Assembly: GCF_000282575.1 (NCBI RefSeq)
Contig: NZ_AKJA01000105.1
Span: 16,532 to 80,531, forward strand
Direction of reading: 5' to 3'
Source: Herbaspirillum sp. YR522
Lineage (GTDB): Bacteria > Pseudomonadota > Gammaproteobacteria > Burkholderiales > Burkholderiaceae_D
DNA length: 64,000 nt
Shown here piece after piece: positions 1-8,790 of the stretch. The notes beneath the pieces were generated by a model. The model searched no databases. It saw only the letters and a list, made by a program, of their open reading frames with translations, and was not told the DNA's origin. A program made the position numbers and the translations under genes. The stretch's first letter is position 1. Each line of letters begins with the position of its first letter.

Positions 1-1718
1 TCTTCGGCGCCGAGATGGTCCATCCGTCGTACAAGGTGGTCAACCTCGATGCGCCCCTGCCCGAGGTGCTGACCCCGGTCTATCCGGCCGGCGAGGGCCT
101 GTCGCAGGCGTTCCTGCGCCGCGCCATCGCCAATGCGCTGGGCCGGCTCGACTGGAGCGACACGCTGCCGGCGTCGATGCTGGACACCTTGCAGCTGGCG
201 CCCTTCGAGGCTTCGGTGCGGCTGCTTCACAATCCTCCGCCGGAGGTCGACGAACATGCGCTGATGGAGCGCTCGCATCCGGCCTGGGTGCGCATGAAGT
301 TCGACGAACTGCTGGCCCAGCAACTGTCGCTCAAGCGGGCACAGGCGGCGCGCCGCGCCAAGAGCGCGCGGGCGCTGCCGGTCACCGGCCATGTCACCCA
401 GGAACTGACGCGGGTGCTGCCGTTTCGCTTGACCGCTGCCCAGGCACGGGTGCTCGACGAGATCCGCGCCGACCTGCGCGCGACCTATCCGATGCAACGC
501 CTGCTGCAGGGCGACGTGGGCAGCGGCAAGACCGTGGTGGCGGCGCTGGCTGCGGCCCAGGCCATCGACAGCGGTTGCCAGGCGGTCTTGATGGCGCCCA
601 CCGAAATCCTGGCCGAACAGCATTTCCGCAAGATCGCAGCCTGGATGGAGCCGCTCGACATCGGCGTGGCATGGCTGTCGGGCAGCCAGAAGAAGAAGGA
701 AAAGAGCGAGGCCCTGCAGCATATCGAATCGGGCGCGGCGCGGCTGGTGGTGGGCACCCATGCCCTGATCCAGGACACGGTGCAGTTCCAGAACCTGGGC
801 CTGGTGATCGTCGACGAGCAGCATCGCTTCGGCGTCGGGCAGCGCCTGGCACTGCGCAACAAGAGCATCGTGCCCGGTGCCCAGTCCGATGCCCTGGTGC
901 CGCACCAGCTGATGATGTCGGCTACCCCGATACCGCGCACGCTGGCCATGACCTATTACGCCGACCTCGAAGTGTCGGTGATCGACGAGCTGCCGCCGGG
1001 GCGCTCGCCCATCGTCACGCGCGTGATCGACCAGAACCGCCGCGACGAAGTCATCGAACGGGTCCATGCGGCCGCCCTCGAGGGCAAGCAGATCTACTGG
1101 GTCTGCCCGCTGATCGAAGAATCCGAGGCGCTGCAGCTGCAGACTGCCACCGACACCCATGCCACGCTGTCGGCGGCCCTGCCCGGCCTGACCATCGGCC
1201 TGGTGCATGGACGCATGAAACCGGTCGACAAGCAGGTGGTCATGGAAGGCTTCAGCCGTGGCGCCGTGCATGTGCTGGTGGCCACCACCGTCATCGAGGT
1301 CGGGGTGGACGTACCCAATGCATCGCTGATGGTGATCGAGCACGCCGAGCGCTTCGGGCTGTCCCAGTTGCACCAACTGCGTGGCCGGGTCGGGCGCGGA
1401 TCGGCTGCCAGCGTCTGCCTGCTGCTCTACCAGGGGCCGCTGGGGGGTACCGCCAAGCAACGGCTGGCGACCATGCGCGAGACCACCGACGGCTTCGAGA
1501 TCGCCCGCCGCGACCTCGACATCCGCGGCCCCGGTGAGTTTCTGGGCGCGCGCCAGTCGGGCGAGGCCATGCTGCGCTTCGCCGACCTGGCCACCGACCA
1601 ATGGCTGGTGGAAAAAGCCCGGGATACCGCCCAGGCCCTGCTCGACAACGCCCCCGATATCGTCGACCGCCACCTGACCCGCTGGCTCGGCGGACGCGAG
1701 GATTACCTGAAAGTGTAG
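1..1718 (+). CDS. recG: ATP-dependent DNA helicase RecG, 3' part (5' end outside window)
   Basis: RecG remodels stalled replication forks and recombination intermediates by driving branch migration. The reading frame is open from base 3, so the gene starts upstream of the window; about 571 residues remain of a family that is usually near 690. Visible motifs are the end of the wedge domain (EMVHPSY), the Walker A box GDVGSGKT (near base 509), the Walker B variant DEQHRFG (near 812), and the motif VI region QLRGRVGRG (near 1374). The C-terminal RecG-type segment with RDLDIRGPGEFLG is intact. Only the N-terminal OB/wedge portion is missing, because of the window edge and not because of a mutation. 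Confidence 0.97.
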   Translation, partial: FGAEMVHPSYKVVNLDAPLPEVLTPVYPAGEGLSQAFLRRAIANALGRLDWSDTLPASMLDTLQLAPFEASVRLLHNPPPEVDEHALMERSHPAWVRMKFDELLAQQLSLKRAQAARRAKSARALPVTGHVTQELTRVLPFRLTAAQARVLDEIRADLRATYPMQRLLQGDVGSGKTVVAALAAAQAIDSGCQAVLMAPTEILAEQHFRKIAAWMEPLDIGVAWLSGSQKKKEKSEALQHIESGAARLVVGTHALIQDTVQFQNLGLVIVDEQHRFGVGQRLALRNKSIVPGAQSDALVPHQLMMSATPIPRTLAMTYYADLEVSVIDELPPGRSPIVTRVIDQNRRDEVIERVHAAALEGKQIYWVCPLIEESEALQLQTATDTHATLSAALPGLTIGLVHGRMKPVDKQVVMEGFSRGAVHVLVATTVIEVGVDVPNASLMVIEHAERFGLSQLHQLRGRVGRGSAASVCLLLYQGPLGGTAKQRLATMRETTDGFEIARRDLDIRGPGEFLGARQSGEAMLRFADLATDQWLVEKARDTAQALLDNAPDIVDRHLTRWLGGREDYLKV

Positions 1719-2045
1719 GCCCGCTGCGGACTGGCGCGCGGTGCGCAGGATGTCAACTGGCACGCCAGATCGTGCGCTGCGTGCCCTCTGTCGCAATGAT
1801 CAAGAAAAAACTGGCACGTAACCTCATGCGTTAATCAACGGAATGTTCGCGGAACGTCGATTGACTCCGTTGTTTTCGCACGCCAACCTACGTGATCGGC
1901 GAGATTCCTTTTATTTTTCCCCATCTTTACATCGATCTGGAACTCGCCATTGTTGCAAAGCAACGCAGCGTCGACGCGGGAGGCGGAGGATAACCGCAGC
2001 GCCGATGGCCATAAGAATCGCAGTTCAGATAACGAGGAACCTTCC
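1719..2045. other. intergenic region recG to DTW gene, no gene seen
   Basis: This 327-base gap is less GC-rich than its flanks. Open frames here lack family features and read as chance. A short inverted repeat GTTGC-aaa-GCAAC sits near 1952, and a purine-rich stretch (gaggaac) just before 2046 probably serves as the ribosome binding site for the next gene. No terminator with a T-run is obvious after recG. Confidence 0.5.
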
Positions 2046-2756
2046 ATGCTAGTGTCGAGCCACGACCCATTCCAACCGGCGCGCCGGCCACTGTGTCCGC
2101 GCTGCCAGCGCGCCCAGTCGGCGTGTATCTGCCACTGGATCTCGCCCATCAACCATGCCTTCGACGTGCTGATCCTGCAGCATCCGGGCGAATCCAACAA
2201 CGCCAAGAACAGCGCCCGCCTGTTGCACCTGAGCCTGCCACACAGCCGCCTGGCCGTCGGCGAGATCTTCGAACCGACCGAGCTCAAGACGCTGTTGTTC
2301 GGCCCCTCGCTGCTGCCGTCCGAATTTACCGAAGGCGACAGTGCCGGCGCCGAACCCGAGATGCATCCGATCCTGCTCTATACCGAAGACGCCGGCACCC
2401 CGGCCAGCTCCCGCTTCGATGCCCGCACCATGCTGATCGACGAGGTCCATCCGGTCGAACGGCTGCGCCTGGTGATTCTCGATGGCACCTGGCGCAAGAG
2501 CCGCAAGATGTTCTACGAAAACCCGCTGTTGCAGGCGCTGCCCAGGCTGGCCCTGGTCGATACGCCACTGTCGCAGTACATCATTCGCAAGGCACACAAG
2601 CCCGAGCAGCTGTCGACCCTGGAGGCGGCCGGCTACGCGTTGATGCAGCTGGAACGCAACAGCGAGAAATATCATCCGCTGCTCAATGCCTTCGATGGCT
2701 TCATCCTGCAACAGGGCTATCTGCGTATCCATGCACAGGCGGCGCGACGCACATGA
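2046..2756 (+). CDS. DTW domain protein, probable tRNA-uridine aminocarboxypropyltransferase
   Basis: Members of the DTW family (TapT/YfiP type) transfer the 3-amino-3-carboxypropyl group of S-adenosylmethionine to uridine in tRNA. The 236-residue product begins with a cysteine cluster (CPRCQRAQSACIC) typical of the bacterial members and carries the signature LDGTWRKSRKM, where the D-x-T-W core gives the family its name. The ATG at 2046 is preceded by gaggaac. In-frame codons further upstream to 1950 have no family-like residues, so the shorter start is chosen. The gene stands alone on this strand between recG and zapB-like. The exact tRNA position modified is not shown by sequence. Confidence 0.85.
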   Translation: MLVSSHDPFQPARRPLCPRCQRAQSACICHWISPINHAFDVLILQHPGESNNAKNSARLLHLSLPHSRLAVGEIFEPTELKTLLFGPSLLPSEFTEGDSAGAEPEMHPILLYTEDAGTPASSRFDARTMLIDEVHPVERLRLVILDGTWRKSRKMFYENPLLQALPRLALVDTPLSQYIIRKAHKPEQLSTLEAAGYALMQLERNSEKYHPLLNAFDGFILQQGYLRIHAQAARRT

Positions 2757-2896
2757 TGTTGGCCGGCAGGCAGAGCGCGCGTGCCGCTTTGGTGTGCGGT
2801 GCGCCAATGGGCATATAATTGCGAGATCCTGAAAATTGACGATTGCCTTCATGGCGCGCAATCCACGCTCAATCCCACCCGCGACCACCAATAGAC

Positions 2897-3136
2897 ATGA
2901 GTTCAGAATTCCAGCAATTGGCAGATAAAGTCAGCCAGCTCGCCCGGCTGGCACAAGGCCTGCGCGACGAAAACGCAGAACTTCGGCGCAACGTCAAATC
3001 GCTTGCCGAGCAGAACGCAGAATTGAACCTGCGCGTCGACCAGGCCTACGATCGTGTCTCGGCCATCCTGTCCACATTGCCCGTGGCCGAAGTCGATGAG
3101 CTCGACGACGCCTCCGCCGAACAGGAGACCGCATGA
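2897..3136 (+). CDS. ZapB-like short coiled-coil protein upstream of zapA
   Basis: This 79-residue protein is almost entirely heptad-rich (residues 5-55, with DENAELRRNVKSLAEQNAEL), as in the ZapB/TIGR02449 group of small coiled-coil division proteins. It is translationally coupled to zapA: its TGA stop overlaps the zapA ATG (ATGA at 3133-3136). The position just upstream of zapA is typical for beta- and gammaproteobacteria and suggests a role in Z-ring bundling together with ZapA. The start at 2897 matches the family N-terminus MSSEFQQL; a start at 2843 would add residues of no family character. Function is inferred from context and coiled-coil character. Confidence 0.75.
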   Translation: MSSEFQQLADKVSQLARLAQGLRDENAELRRNVKSLAEQNAELNLRVDQAYDRVSAILSTLPVAEVDELDDASAEQETA

Positions 3137-3447
3137 CCATCCAGATCCAGGCCACCATCATGGGCCAGTCGTATACCCTGGCCTGCCGTGAAGGCGAACA
3201 GGCGGCGCTGCATCATGCGGTCAGCTACCTCGACCAGAAGATGCGCGTCATCCGCGACGCCGGCCGCATCAAGGGCACCGACCGCATCGCCGTCATGGCC
3301 GCGCTCGGGATTGCCGCCGAGTTGCTGTCGACCCAGCATGGCGAAGGTCCGTTTGCCGGCCTGACGCTGGCCGAATGGAAGCAGCAGATCAGCAATATCA
3401 ATGAAGTGCTGGACCAGGCTCTTGCGCCACAGGAAAAGCTGTTCTGA
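3133..3447 (+). CDS. zapA: cell division protein ZapA
   Basis: ZapA binds FtsZ and bundles protofilaments at midcell. The 104-residue sequence has the family layout: an N-terminal beta-rich head with IMGQSYTLACREGEQAAL (residues 9-26) followed by a long C-terminal helix that dimerises. The segment SYLDQKMRVIRDAGRIKGTDRIAVMAALGIAAEL, spanning roughly residues 37-70, is characteristic. It overlaps the upstream ZapB-like gene by four bases, so the two are co-translated. 6S RNA lies downstream, the classic proteobacterial neighbour of zapA. A hairpin terminator follows the stop codon at 3468-3492. Confidence 0.93.
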   Translation: MTIQIQATIMGQSYTLACREGEQAALHHAVSYLDQKMRVIRDAGRIKGTDRIAVMAALGIAAELLSTQHGEGPFAGLTLAEWKQQISNINEVLDQALAPQEKLF

Positions 3448-3467
3448 ACTGCCACTTGCCTTGCCCG

Positions 3468-3492
3468 ACGGCCGTCTTCGGACGGCCGTTTT
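3468..3492 (+). terminator. rho-independent terminator after zapA
   Basis: A nine-base perfect stem, ACGGCCGTC (3468-3476) with GACGGCCGT (3481-3489), closes a TTCG tetraloop and is followed by T residues. It ends the zapBA transcript and separates it from the 6S RNA gene. Confidence 0.85.
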
Positions 3493-3621
3493 CGTTGACG
3501 GTCGACGTTGGCAAGACGACAAATCGTCCCAGCCGTCGGGACACGATGCCGCCGTGCCTGGCCCTGGCTCGGGCGCAATGACATCCGGTTACAAATCAGG
3601 GATTATTTTTATAACTAAACC

Positions 3622-3650
3622 TTGGTATGGCGACTCGAATGAGTTAGACT
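3622..3650 (+). promoter_or_regulatory. sigma-70 promoter of 6S RNA
   Basis: TTGGTA (3622-3627) and TAGACT (3645-3650) are spaced by 17 bases. The predicted start is near 3656, exactly where the 5' strand of the 6S closing stem begins. Confidence 0.65.
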
Positions 3651-3655
3651 TTGTA

Positions 3656-3827
3656 CTCCTGCCGTGTTCGCGATTGCCATATATTCCTTGAACCATTTAC
3701 GAGCATAGGTTGTGGGACCGTTCGATGGGCGTGAGCGTCGCTAGACCGATGAACCCGAAATTGAACTACTGCAGCCAACTTGAACCTGTAAGGTTCAGGA
3801 TGCCGGCACAGCGGCACAGGCGGGGCT
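3656..3827 (+). ncRNA. ssrS: 6S RNA
   Basis: 6S RNA binds sigma-70 RNA polymerase by mimicking an open promoter and tunes transcription in stationary phase. The position directly after zapA is the conserved genomic location. The 5' segment CTCCTGCCGTGTTCGC (from about 3657) pairs with the 3' segment GCGGCACAGGCGGGG (to about 3826) to form the closing stem. The family-typical CTTGAACC...GGTTCAGG hairpin is at 3779-3799. Length, about 170 bases, fits. The usual downstream gene of gammaproteobacteria (5-formyltetrahydrofolate cyclo-ligase) is absent here. Ends are approximate. Confidence 0.85.
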
Positions 3828-3839
3828 TAATTCCCCATG

Positions 3840-3872
3840 GAAAACGGCTGCTTACGCAGCCGTTTCTATTTC
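3840..3872. terminator. bidirectional terminator between 6S RNA and nrdR
   Basis: The stem AAACGGCTGC (3842-3851) / GCAGCCGTTT (3856-3865) has a TTAC loop with T-rich sequence on the right and A-rich sequence on the left. It can therefore terminate 6S from the left and nrdR from the right. Confidence 0.8.
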
Positions 3873-3920
3873 CTGCCTTGCATTCCCGACCGACCTTCTG
3901 CTGCGCGGCCATCGTGGCGC

Positions 3921-4397
3921 TCACTGCTCACGCTTGCGCGTCTTGCGCTCGCTGCCCACCTCGGCAATCGCGTCCTCGAACTCGGTCACGTCCTCGAAGC
4001 TCTTGTAGACCGATGCGAAGCGGATATAGGCGATCTTGTCCAGGCGCTTCAACTCCCGCATCACCAGTTCGCCGATCTGACCCGACATCACCTCGCGCGC
4101 CCCGCTCTGCAACAGTTTTTCCTGGATGCTCTGCAGTGCCGCGTCCAACGCCTCGGCCGACACCGGTCGCTTGCGCAACGCCAGCATCAGGCTGCCACGC
4201 AGCTTGCCTGCATCGAAGTCGGTGCGACTGCCGTTCTTCTTGACGATCACCGGCAAGGTCAGCTCGATCCGCTCGTAGGTCGTGAAGCGCTTGTCGCACG
4301 CATCGCAGCGACGACGACGCCGGATAGAGCTGCCATCCTCGGCCACGCGGGTGTCGAGTACCGGGGTATCTTCGTGATTACAGAATGGGCACTTCAT
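3921..4397 (-). CDS. nrdR: transcriptional repressor NrdR
   Basis: NrdR is a zinc-finger/ATP-cone repressor of ribonucleotide reductase genes; it senses the dATP/ATP balance. The 158-residue protein is full length. Residues 1-45 form the zinc ribbon with C3, C6, C31 and C34 ([10 protein letters not shown] ... RCDACDKRF). The ATP-cone domain follows, with the family signature [12 protein letters not shown] near residues 51-62 and [11 protein letters not shown] near residues 123-133. It lies downstream of glyA on the same strand, a common arrangement in betaproteobacteria, but a hairpin at 4447-4471 lies between the two genes. Confidence 0.96.
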   Translation of the reverse strand: MKCPFCNHEDTPVLDTRVAEDGSSIRRRRRCDACDKRFTTYERIELTLPVIVKKNGSRTDFDAGKLRGSLMLALRKRPVSAEALDAALQSIQEKLLQSGAREVMSGQIGELVMRELKRLDKIAYIRFASVYKSFEDVTEFEDAIAEVGSERKTRKREQ

Positions 4398-4446
4398 GGC
4401 GGCAATGAGACCAATCGTTGAATGTTGCTGAAAAGCCGGATAAGAC

Positions 4447-4471
4447 GACGGCGTCCTGGGCGGACGCCGTC
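4447..4471 (-). terminator. hairpin terminator after glyA
   Basis: Perfect 10-base arms GACGGCGTCC (4447-4456) and GGACGCCGTC (4462-4471) flank a five-base loop. On the minus strand the arms are followed by gtctta, a weak T-tract, so termination may be partial and allow read-through into nrdR. Confidence 0.6.
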
Positions 4472-4515
4472 TCTTGCCGTCTGATGCGACCCTGTGCCAG
4501 GGCCGCGGGCCAGGA

Positions 4516-5760
4516 TCAGCCGTAGACCGGGAAAGCGTCGGTCAGCTTCTTGACCTCTACCTTGACCCGTTCGATGGTCGCGGCGTCATGCGGATTGTCC
4601 AGCACATCGGCGATCAGGTTACCGACCTTCTCTGCTTCGGCTTCCTTGAAACCGCGGGTGGTCATGGCCGGGCTGCCCAGGCGGATGCCCGATGTCACGA
4701 ACGGCTTCTGCGGATCGTTGGGAATACCGTTCTTGTTGCAGGTGATGTGGGCGGTACCCAGGATCGCCTCGGCTTCCTTGCCGGTCAGGTTCTTCGGCTG
4801 CAGGTCGACCAGCATCACGTGCGACTCGGTACCACCCGAGACGATACGCAGGCCGCGCTTGATCAGGGTCTTGGCCAGCACATCGGCGTTCTTGACCACC
4901 TGTTGCTGGTAAGCCTTGAATTCAGGCGACGCCGCTTCCTTGAATGCCACGGCCTTGGCGGCGATGACGTGCATCAGCGGACCACCCTGTATGCCGGGGA
5001 AGATCGCCGAATTGATGGCCTTCTCGTGCTCGGCCTTCATGAGGATCACGCCGCCGCGTGGGCCACGCAGCGACTTGTGGGTGGTCGAGGTGACGAAATC
5101 GGCGTGCGGCACCGGGTTCGGATAGACACCTGCGGCGATCAGGCCGGCGTAGTGCGCCATGTCGACCATGAAATAAGCGCCCACTTCCTTGGCGATCCGT
5201 GCGAAACGCTCGAAATCGATGCGCAGCGAATAGGCCGATGCGCCGGCGATGATCAGCTTGGGCTTCTTTTCGCGCGCCAGGGCTTCCATGGCTTCGTAGT
5301 CGATCTCTTCTTTCTCGTTGAGGCCGTAAGACACCACGTTGAACCACTTGCCCGACATGTTGAGCGCCATGCCATGGGTCAGGTGACCACCTTCGGCCAG
5401 CGACATCCCCATGATGGTGTCGCCCGGCTTGAGCATGGCGAAGAACACGCCCTGGTTGGCCTGCGAACCCGAGTTGGGCTGCACGTTGGCGGCTTCGGCA
5501 CCGAACAGCGCCTTGAGACGATCGATTGCCAGTTGCTCGGCGACATCGACGAATTCACAGCCGCCGTAGTAGCGCTTGCCCGGATAGCCCTCGGCATACT
5601 TGTTGGTCAGCTGCGAACCCTGTGCTTCCATCACGGCCGGCGAAGTGTAGTTCTCGGAAGCGATCAGCTCGATATGCTCTTGCTGGCGGGTGTTTTCCTT
5701 CTGGATGGCGGCCCACAGGTCCGGATCGGCCTTGGCCAGGGTCAGGTTCTTGTCAAACAT
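4516..5760 (-). CDS. glyA: serine hydroxymethyltransferase
   Basis: GlyA interconverts serine and glycine with tetrahydrofolate and supplies one-carbon units; it is a cytosolic PLP enzyme. The 414-residue product is full length. The PLP lysine is K229 in the motif [14 protein letters not shown], and the family N-terminal signature [11 protein letters not shown] lies at residues 30-40. The ATG at 5760 has a good GGAG site seven bases upstream. In-frame sequence before it has no family character. Expression is predicted to be controlled by the ZTP riboswitch at 5898-5992, which fits the folate/one-carbon role of the enzyme. Confidence 0.98.
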   Translation of the reverse strand: MFDKNLTLAKADPDLWAAIQKENTRQQEHIELIASENYTSPAVMEAQGSQLTNKYAEGYPGKRYYGGCEFVDVAEQLAIDRLKALFGAEAANVQPNSGSQANQGVFFAMLKPGDTIMGMSLAEGGHLTHGMALNMSGKWFNVVSYGLNEKEEIDYEAMEALAREKKPKLIIAGASAYSLRIDFERFARIAKEVGAYFMVDMAHYAGLIAAGVYPNPVPHADFVTSTTHKSLRGPRGGVILMKAEHEKAINSAIFPGIQGGPLMHVIAAKAVAFKEAASPEFKAYQQQVVKNADVLAKTLIKRGLRIVSGGTESHVMLVDLQPKNLTGKEAEAILGTAHITCNKNGIPNDPQKPFVTSGIRLGSPAMTTRGFKEAEAEKVGNLIADVLDNPHDAATIERVKVEVKKLTDAFPVYG

Positions 5761-5897
5761 GGTTTCTCCAATTGATGAGATGCGACCGAAAATCGCGCAG
5801 TCACCGGACGCGCCGGTCGGACGGTCGATTTTCAAAATCGAATGAGGGCCAAAACTTAGGGGAATGACGGGCAGCCTCAGTCGTACTATCCATTCGG

Positions 5898-5992
5898 CTA
5901 CCCAGGCGCACGGCTGATGAAAAATCTCACGCTTCCCGATGGATACCCATCTTGACCGGACTGATCCGGTCTTTCGCCAGTCACGTGAGACG
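5898..5992 (-). promoter_or_regulatory. ZTP (pfl) riboswitch in the glyA leader
   Basis: ZTP riboswitches sense the alarmone ZTP/ZMP that accumulates when 10-formyl-tetrahydrofolate is short. On the minus strand the leader shows the three conserved blocks in order: CGTGACTGGCGA (near 5974-5985), CGGGAAGCGTGAG (near 5926-5938) and CCGTGCGCCTGGG (5901-5913). glyA is one of the best known targets of this class. The region between the aptamer and glyA contains an AT-rich hairpin (CGATTTT/AAAATCG, 5826-5840) that could belong to the expression platform. Boundaries are approximate. Confidence 0.88.
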
Positions 5993-6005
5993 AAATGGTG
6001 AACGC

Positions 6006-6034
6006 ATTGTATTAAAACGGCGCGATTTGGGCAA
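6006..6034 (-). promoter_or_regulatory. sigma-70 promoter of the glyA riboswitch transcript
   Basis: Read on the minus strand, TTGCCC (6029-6034) and TACAAT (6006-6011) are separated by exactly 17 bases. The start would fall near 5999, just before the first riboswitch block. Confidence 0.75.
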
Positions 6035-6159
6035 GATTCTCGCTGCAAGCGGCAACGAAGCGAAGGGCCGCGCCAGGAGGCGCTTTCGGCTACAATTTCG
6101 TCTTTCGCCCGCGCCACCCGGTGCAGGCGCACCGGATATAGAACACAGGAGAATTGCAG

Positions 6160-6912
6160 ATGGTCGTCTTGATTACAGGAGCAACCGCGGGATTCGGCGC
6201 CGCCATGGCTCGCAAGTTTGTCGCCAACGGCCACCTGGTGATCGCCGCCGGCCGCCGCAAGGAGCGCCTCGACGACCTGGTGGCCGAACTGGGCGCCGAG
6301 CGCGTGTTGCCGCTGGTGCTGGACGTGACCGACAAGCAATCGATCCAGTCCGGCCTGGGCAGCCTGGCCGGCCAATGGCAGCAGGTCGACGTGCTGATCA
6401 ACAACGCCGGCCTCGCGCTGGGCCTGGGCCCGGCCCACGAAGTGGCCCTGTCGGACTGGGAAACTATGATCGACACCAACGTAAAGGGCCTGGTCACGGT
6501 GACCCACGCGCTGCTGCCGGCAATGGTCGCGCGCGGCACAGGCACCATCATCAACCTGGGTTCGGTGGCGGGCGCGTATCCATATCCGGGCGGCAACGTC
6601 TACGGCGCCACCAAGGCCTTCGTCGACCAGTTCACCCTGAACCTGCGCGCCGACCTGGTGGGCACCGGCGTGCGCGCCACCAACCTGGCGCCCGGCCTGT
6701 GCGGCGGCACCGAGTTCTCCAACGTGCGCTTCAAGGGCGACGATTCGGCCGCCTCCAAGGTCTACGAAGGCACCACCCCGCTGACTGCCGATGACATCGC
6801 CGAGGCCGCGTTCTGGGTGGCCACCATGCCGGCCCATGTCAACATCAACTATATGGAGTTGATGCCGACCTGCCAGGGTTTCAGCCCCTTCAACATCAAG
6901 CGCAAGCAGTGA
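6160..6912 (+). CDS. NADP-dependent short-chain dehydrogenase, YdfG type (3-hydroxy acid / serine dehydrogenase)
   Basis: This 250-residue classical SDR resembles E. coli YdfG along its whole length; YdfG oxidises L-allo-threonine, serine and 3-hydroxy acids with NADP. The cofactor motif GATAGFG is at residues 7-13, NNAG follows the LIN segment near residue 86, and the catalytic Y-x3-K appears as VYGATKAF. The C-terminal [12 protein letters not shown] is a hallmark of the YdfG group. ATG 6160 is chosen because AGGAGA lies seven bases upstream; an in-frame TTG at 6154 is too close to that site. It is divergent from glyA. Substrate is inferred from similarity. Confidence 0.85.
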   Translation: MVVLITGATAGFGAAMARKFVANGHLVIAAGRRKERLDDLVAELGAERVLPLVLDVTDKQSIQSGLGSLAGQWQQVDVLINNAGLALGLGPAHEVALSDWETMIDTNVKGLVTVTHALLPAMVARGTGTIINLGSVAGAYPYPGGNVYGATKAFVDQFTLNLRADLVGTGVRATNLAPGLCGGTEFSNVRFKGDDSAASKVYEGTTPLTADDIAEAAFWVATMPAHVNINYMELMPTCQGFSPFNIKRKQ

Positions 6913-7072
6913 TTAACCCAGCTCGAGATTGAGGTAGAATGGCGCTTTCGCCGCAACTGGCACGGCCAGGGCGAAGGCGTCACGCAGGCGGCGTCCAGGC
7001 AATCGTGCAACATTTCATGACAGCAACCCTCCGTGCAGCTGCCCCTTCCCGATCTCCAATAACAACAAGCAT

Positions 7073-7522
<450 letters not shown>

Positions 7523-7645
7523 TGTCCTACGTGCTCAGGCGCCGGTGGCTGCTTGCCAAGGTTTTCTTGACATGCGCCAATGGCGCGATCGACTAAATTG
7601 TTTTAAAACCACCTTTCCTTTGACTTGCAGGCTGCAGCCCTCCAC

Positions 7646-8350
7646 ATGAACGTCACACAAGACTTGTCCTTCATTTCCTTGGTCGCCAACGCGTCCATCC
7701 TGGTGCAACTGGTCATGCTGCTGCTGTTGTCAGCCTCGATCATCAGCTGGACCTATATCTTCCGCAAGATGTTCGCCATTCGCAGCGCACGGGTGCAGAC
7801 CGAGGAATTCGAACGGGTCTTCTGGTCCGGCGGCAACCTTGCGGCGCTCTACCAGGACGCCCTGTCCAACCGCCGCAAGGCCGGTGCCGGGGGCGGCGCG
7901 CTGGAACGCATCTTCCAGGCCGGCATGGGCGAATTCAACAAGGCCAAGGCCTCGGTCGCCGCGCGCGGCGGCGCGGTCGAATCGACGCTGCTGCTCGACG
8001 GCGCCCGGCGCGCCATGCGTGCGGCCTACCAGCGCGAGATGGATGCGCTCGAATCGCACCTGGCCTTCCTGGCATCGGTCGGTTCGGTCTCGCCCTATGT
8101 CGGCCTGTTCGGCACGGTGTGGGGCATCATGAACGCCTTCCGTGGACTGGCCAACGTGCAGCAGGCCACGCTGTCGGCGGTGGCGCCCGGTATCGCCGAG
8201 GCGCTGATCGCCACCGCCATCGGCCTGTTCGCAGCGATTCCGGCGGTGGTGGCGTATAACCGCTATTCGCACGACATCGACCGCCTGGCGATCCGCTTCG
8301 AGAGCTTCATCGAAGAATTCTCCAACATCCTGCAACGTCAGGCGCGCTGA
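7646..8350 (+). CDS. tolQ: Tol-Pal system proton channel subunit TolQ
   Basis: TolQ forms the inner-membrane proton channel with TolR that powers TolA and outer-membrane constriction during division. The 234-residue sequence has three membrane segments: residues about 17-40, about 135-160 (LASVGSVSPYVGLFGTVWGI) and about 170-195 (APGIAEALIATAIGLFAAIPAVV). These match the MotA/TolQ/ExbB domain. ATG 7646 is used; the alternative TTG upstream lacks support. It is followed by tolR after three bases. Confidence 0.97.
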   Translation: MNVTQDLSFISLVANASILVQLVMLLLLSASIISWTYIFRKMFAIRSARVQTEEFERVFWSGGNLAALYQDALSNRRKAGAGGGALERIFQAGMGEFNKAKASVAARGGAVESTLLLDGARRAMRAAYQREMDALESHLAFLASVGSVSPYVGLFGTVWGIMNAFRGLANVQQATLSAVAPGIAEALIATAIGLFAAIPAVVAYNRYSHDIDRLAIRFESFIEEFSNILQRQAR

Positions 8351-8353
8351 ACG

Positions 8354-8788
8354 ATGGCCGGCTCATCGATGCGCGGTGGTCGTCCCCGCAAGTTCAAGTC
8401 CGAGATCAACGTCGTGCCCTATATCGACGTGATGCTGGTGCTGCTGATCATCTTCATGGTCGCCGCCCCGGTCACCAACCCGAGCGTGATCAACCTGCCC
8501 ACGGCCGGCAAGTCGACCCAGCCGCCGGCCGACTATATCGAGATCGCCCTCAAGCCCAATACCCAGGCCACGATCCGCGTCAGCGGACCCAAGAGCGGCG
8601 GCAAGAAGGCCGAGACCGTTACCGGCAAGGTCGACCTGGCCGAGCGGCTGCAGGCATTGCACGCCGACAATCCCGAGCTGGCAGTGATGATCTCGGCCGA
8701 CAAGGAAATCAAGTACGACGAGGTGGTGCAGGTCATTTCGGAAGCCAAGAAACAAGGGATCGTACGGGTCGGCCTGGCCACCAAGTAA
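8354..8788 (+). CDS. tolR: Tol-Pal system protein TolR
   Basis: TolR is the ExbD-type partner of TolQ. The 144-residue protein has one N-terminal membrane helix (about residues 23-41, VPYIDVMLVLLIIFMVAAP), including the conserved proton-pathway aspartate in YIDVMLVLL. The rest is the periplasmic ExbD domain, with the typical ending VVQVISEAKKQGIVRVGLAT. It starts three bases after the tolQ stop and is followed two bases later by tolA, so the three are co-translated. Confidence 0.96.
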   Translation: MAGSSMRGGRPRKFKSEINVVPYIDVMLVLLIIFMVAAPVTNPSVINLPTAGKSTQPPADYIEIALKPNTQATIRVSGPKSGGKKAETVTGKVDLAERLQALHADNPELAVMISADKEIKYDEVVQVISEAKKQGIVRVGLATK

Positions 8789-8790
8789 CC

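Noticed and set aside
1835..2287. 150-codon minus-strand frame between recG and the DTW gene
   Set aside because: Half of it overlaps the DTW gene, the composition is irregular, and no ribosome site or family feature is present.
4474..5775. 433-codon open frame opposite glyA
   Set aside because: It is the antisense of a certain glyA gene, has no family features and arises from GC-rich codon use.
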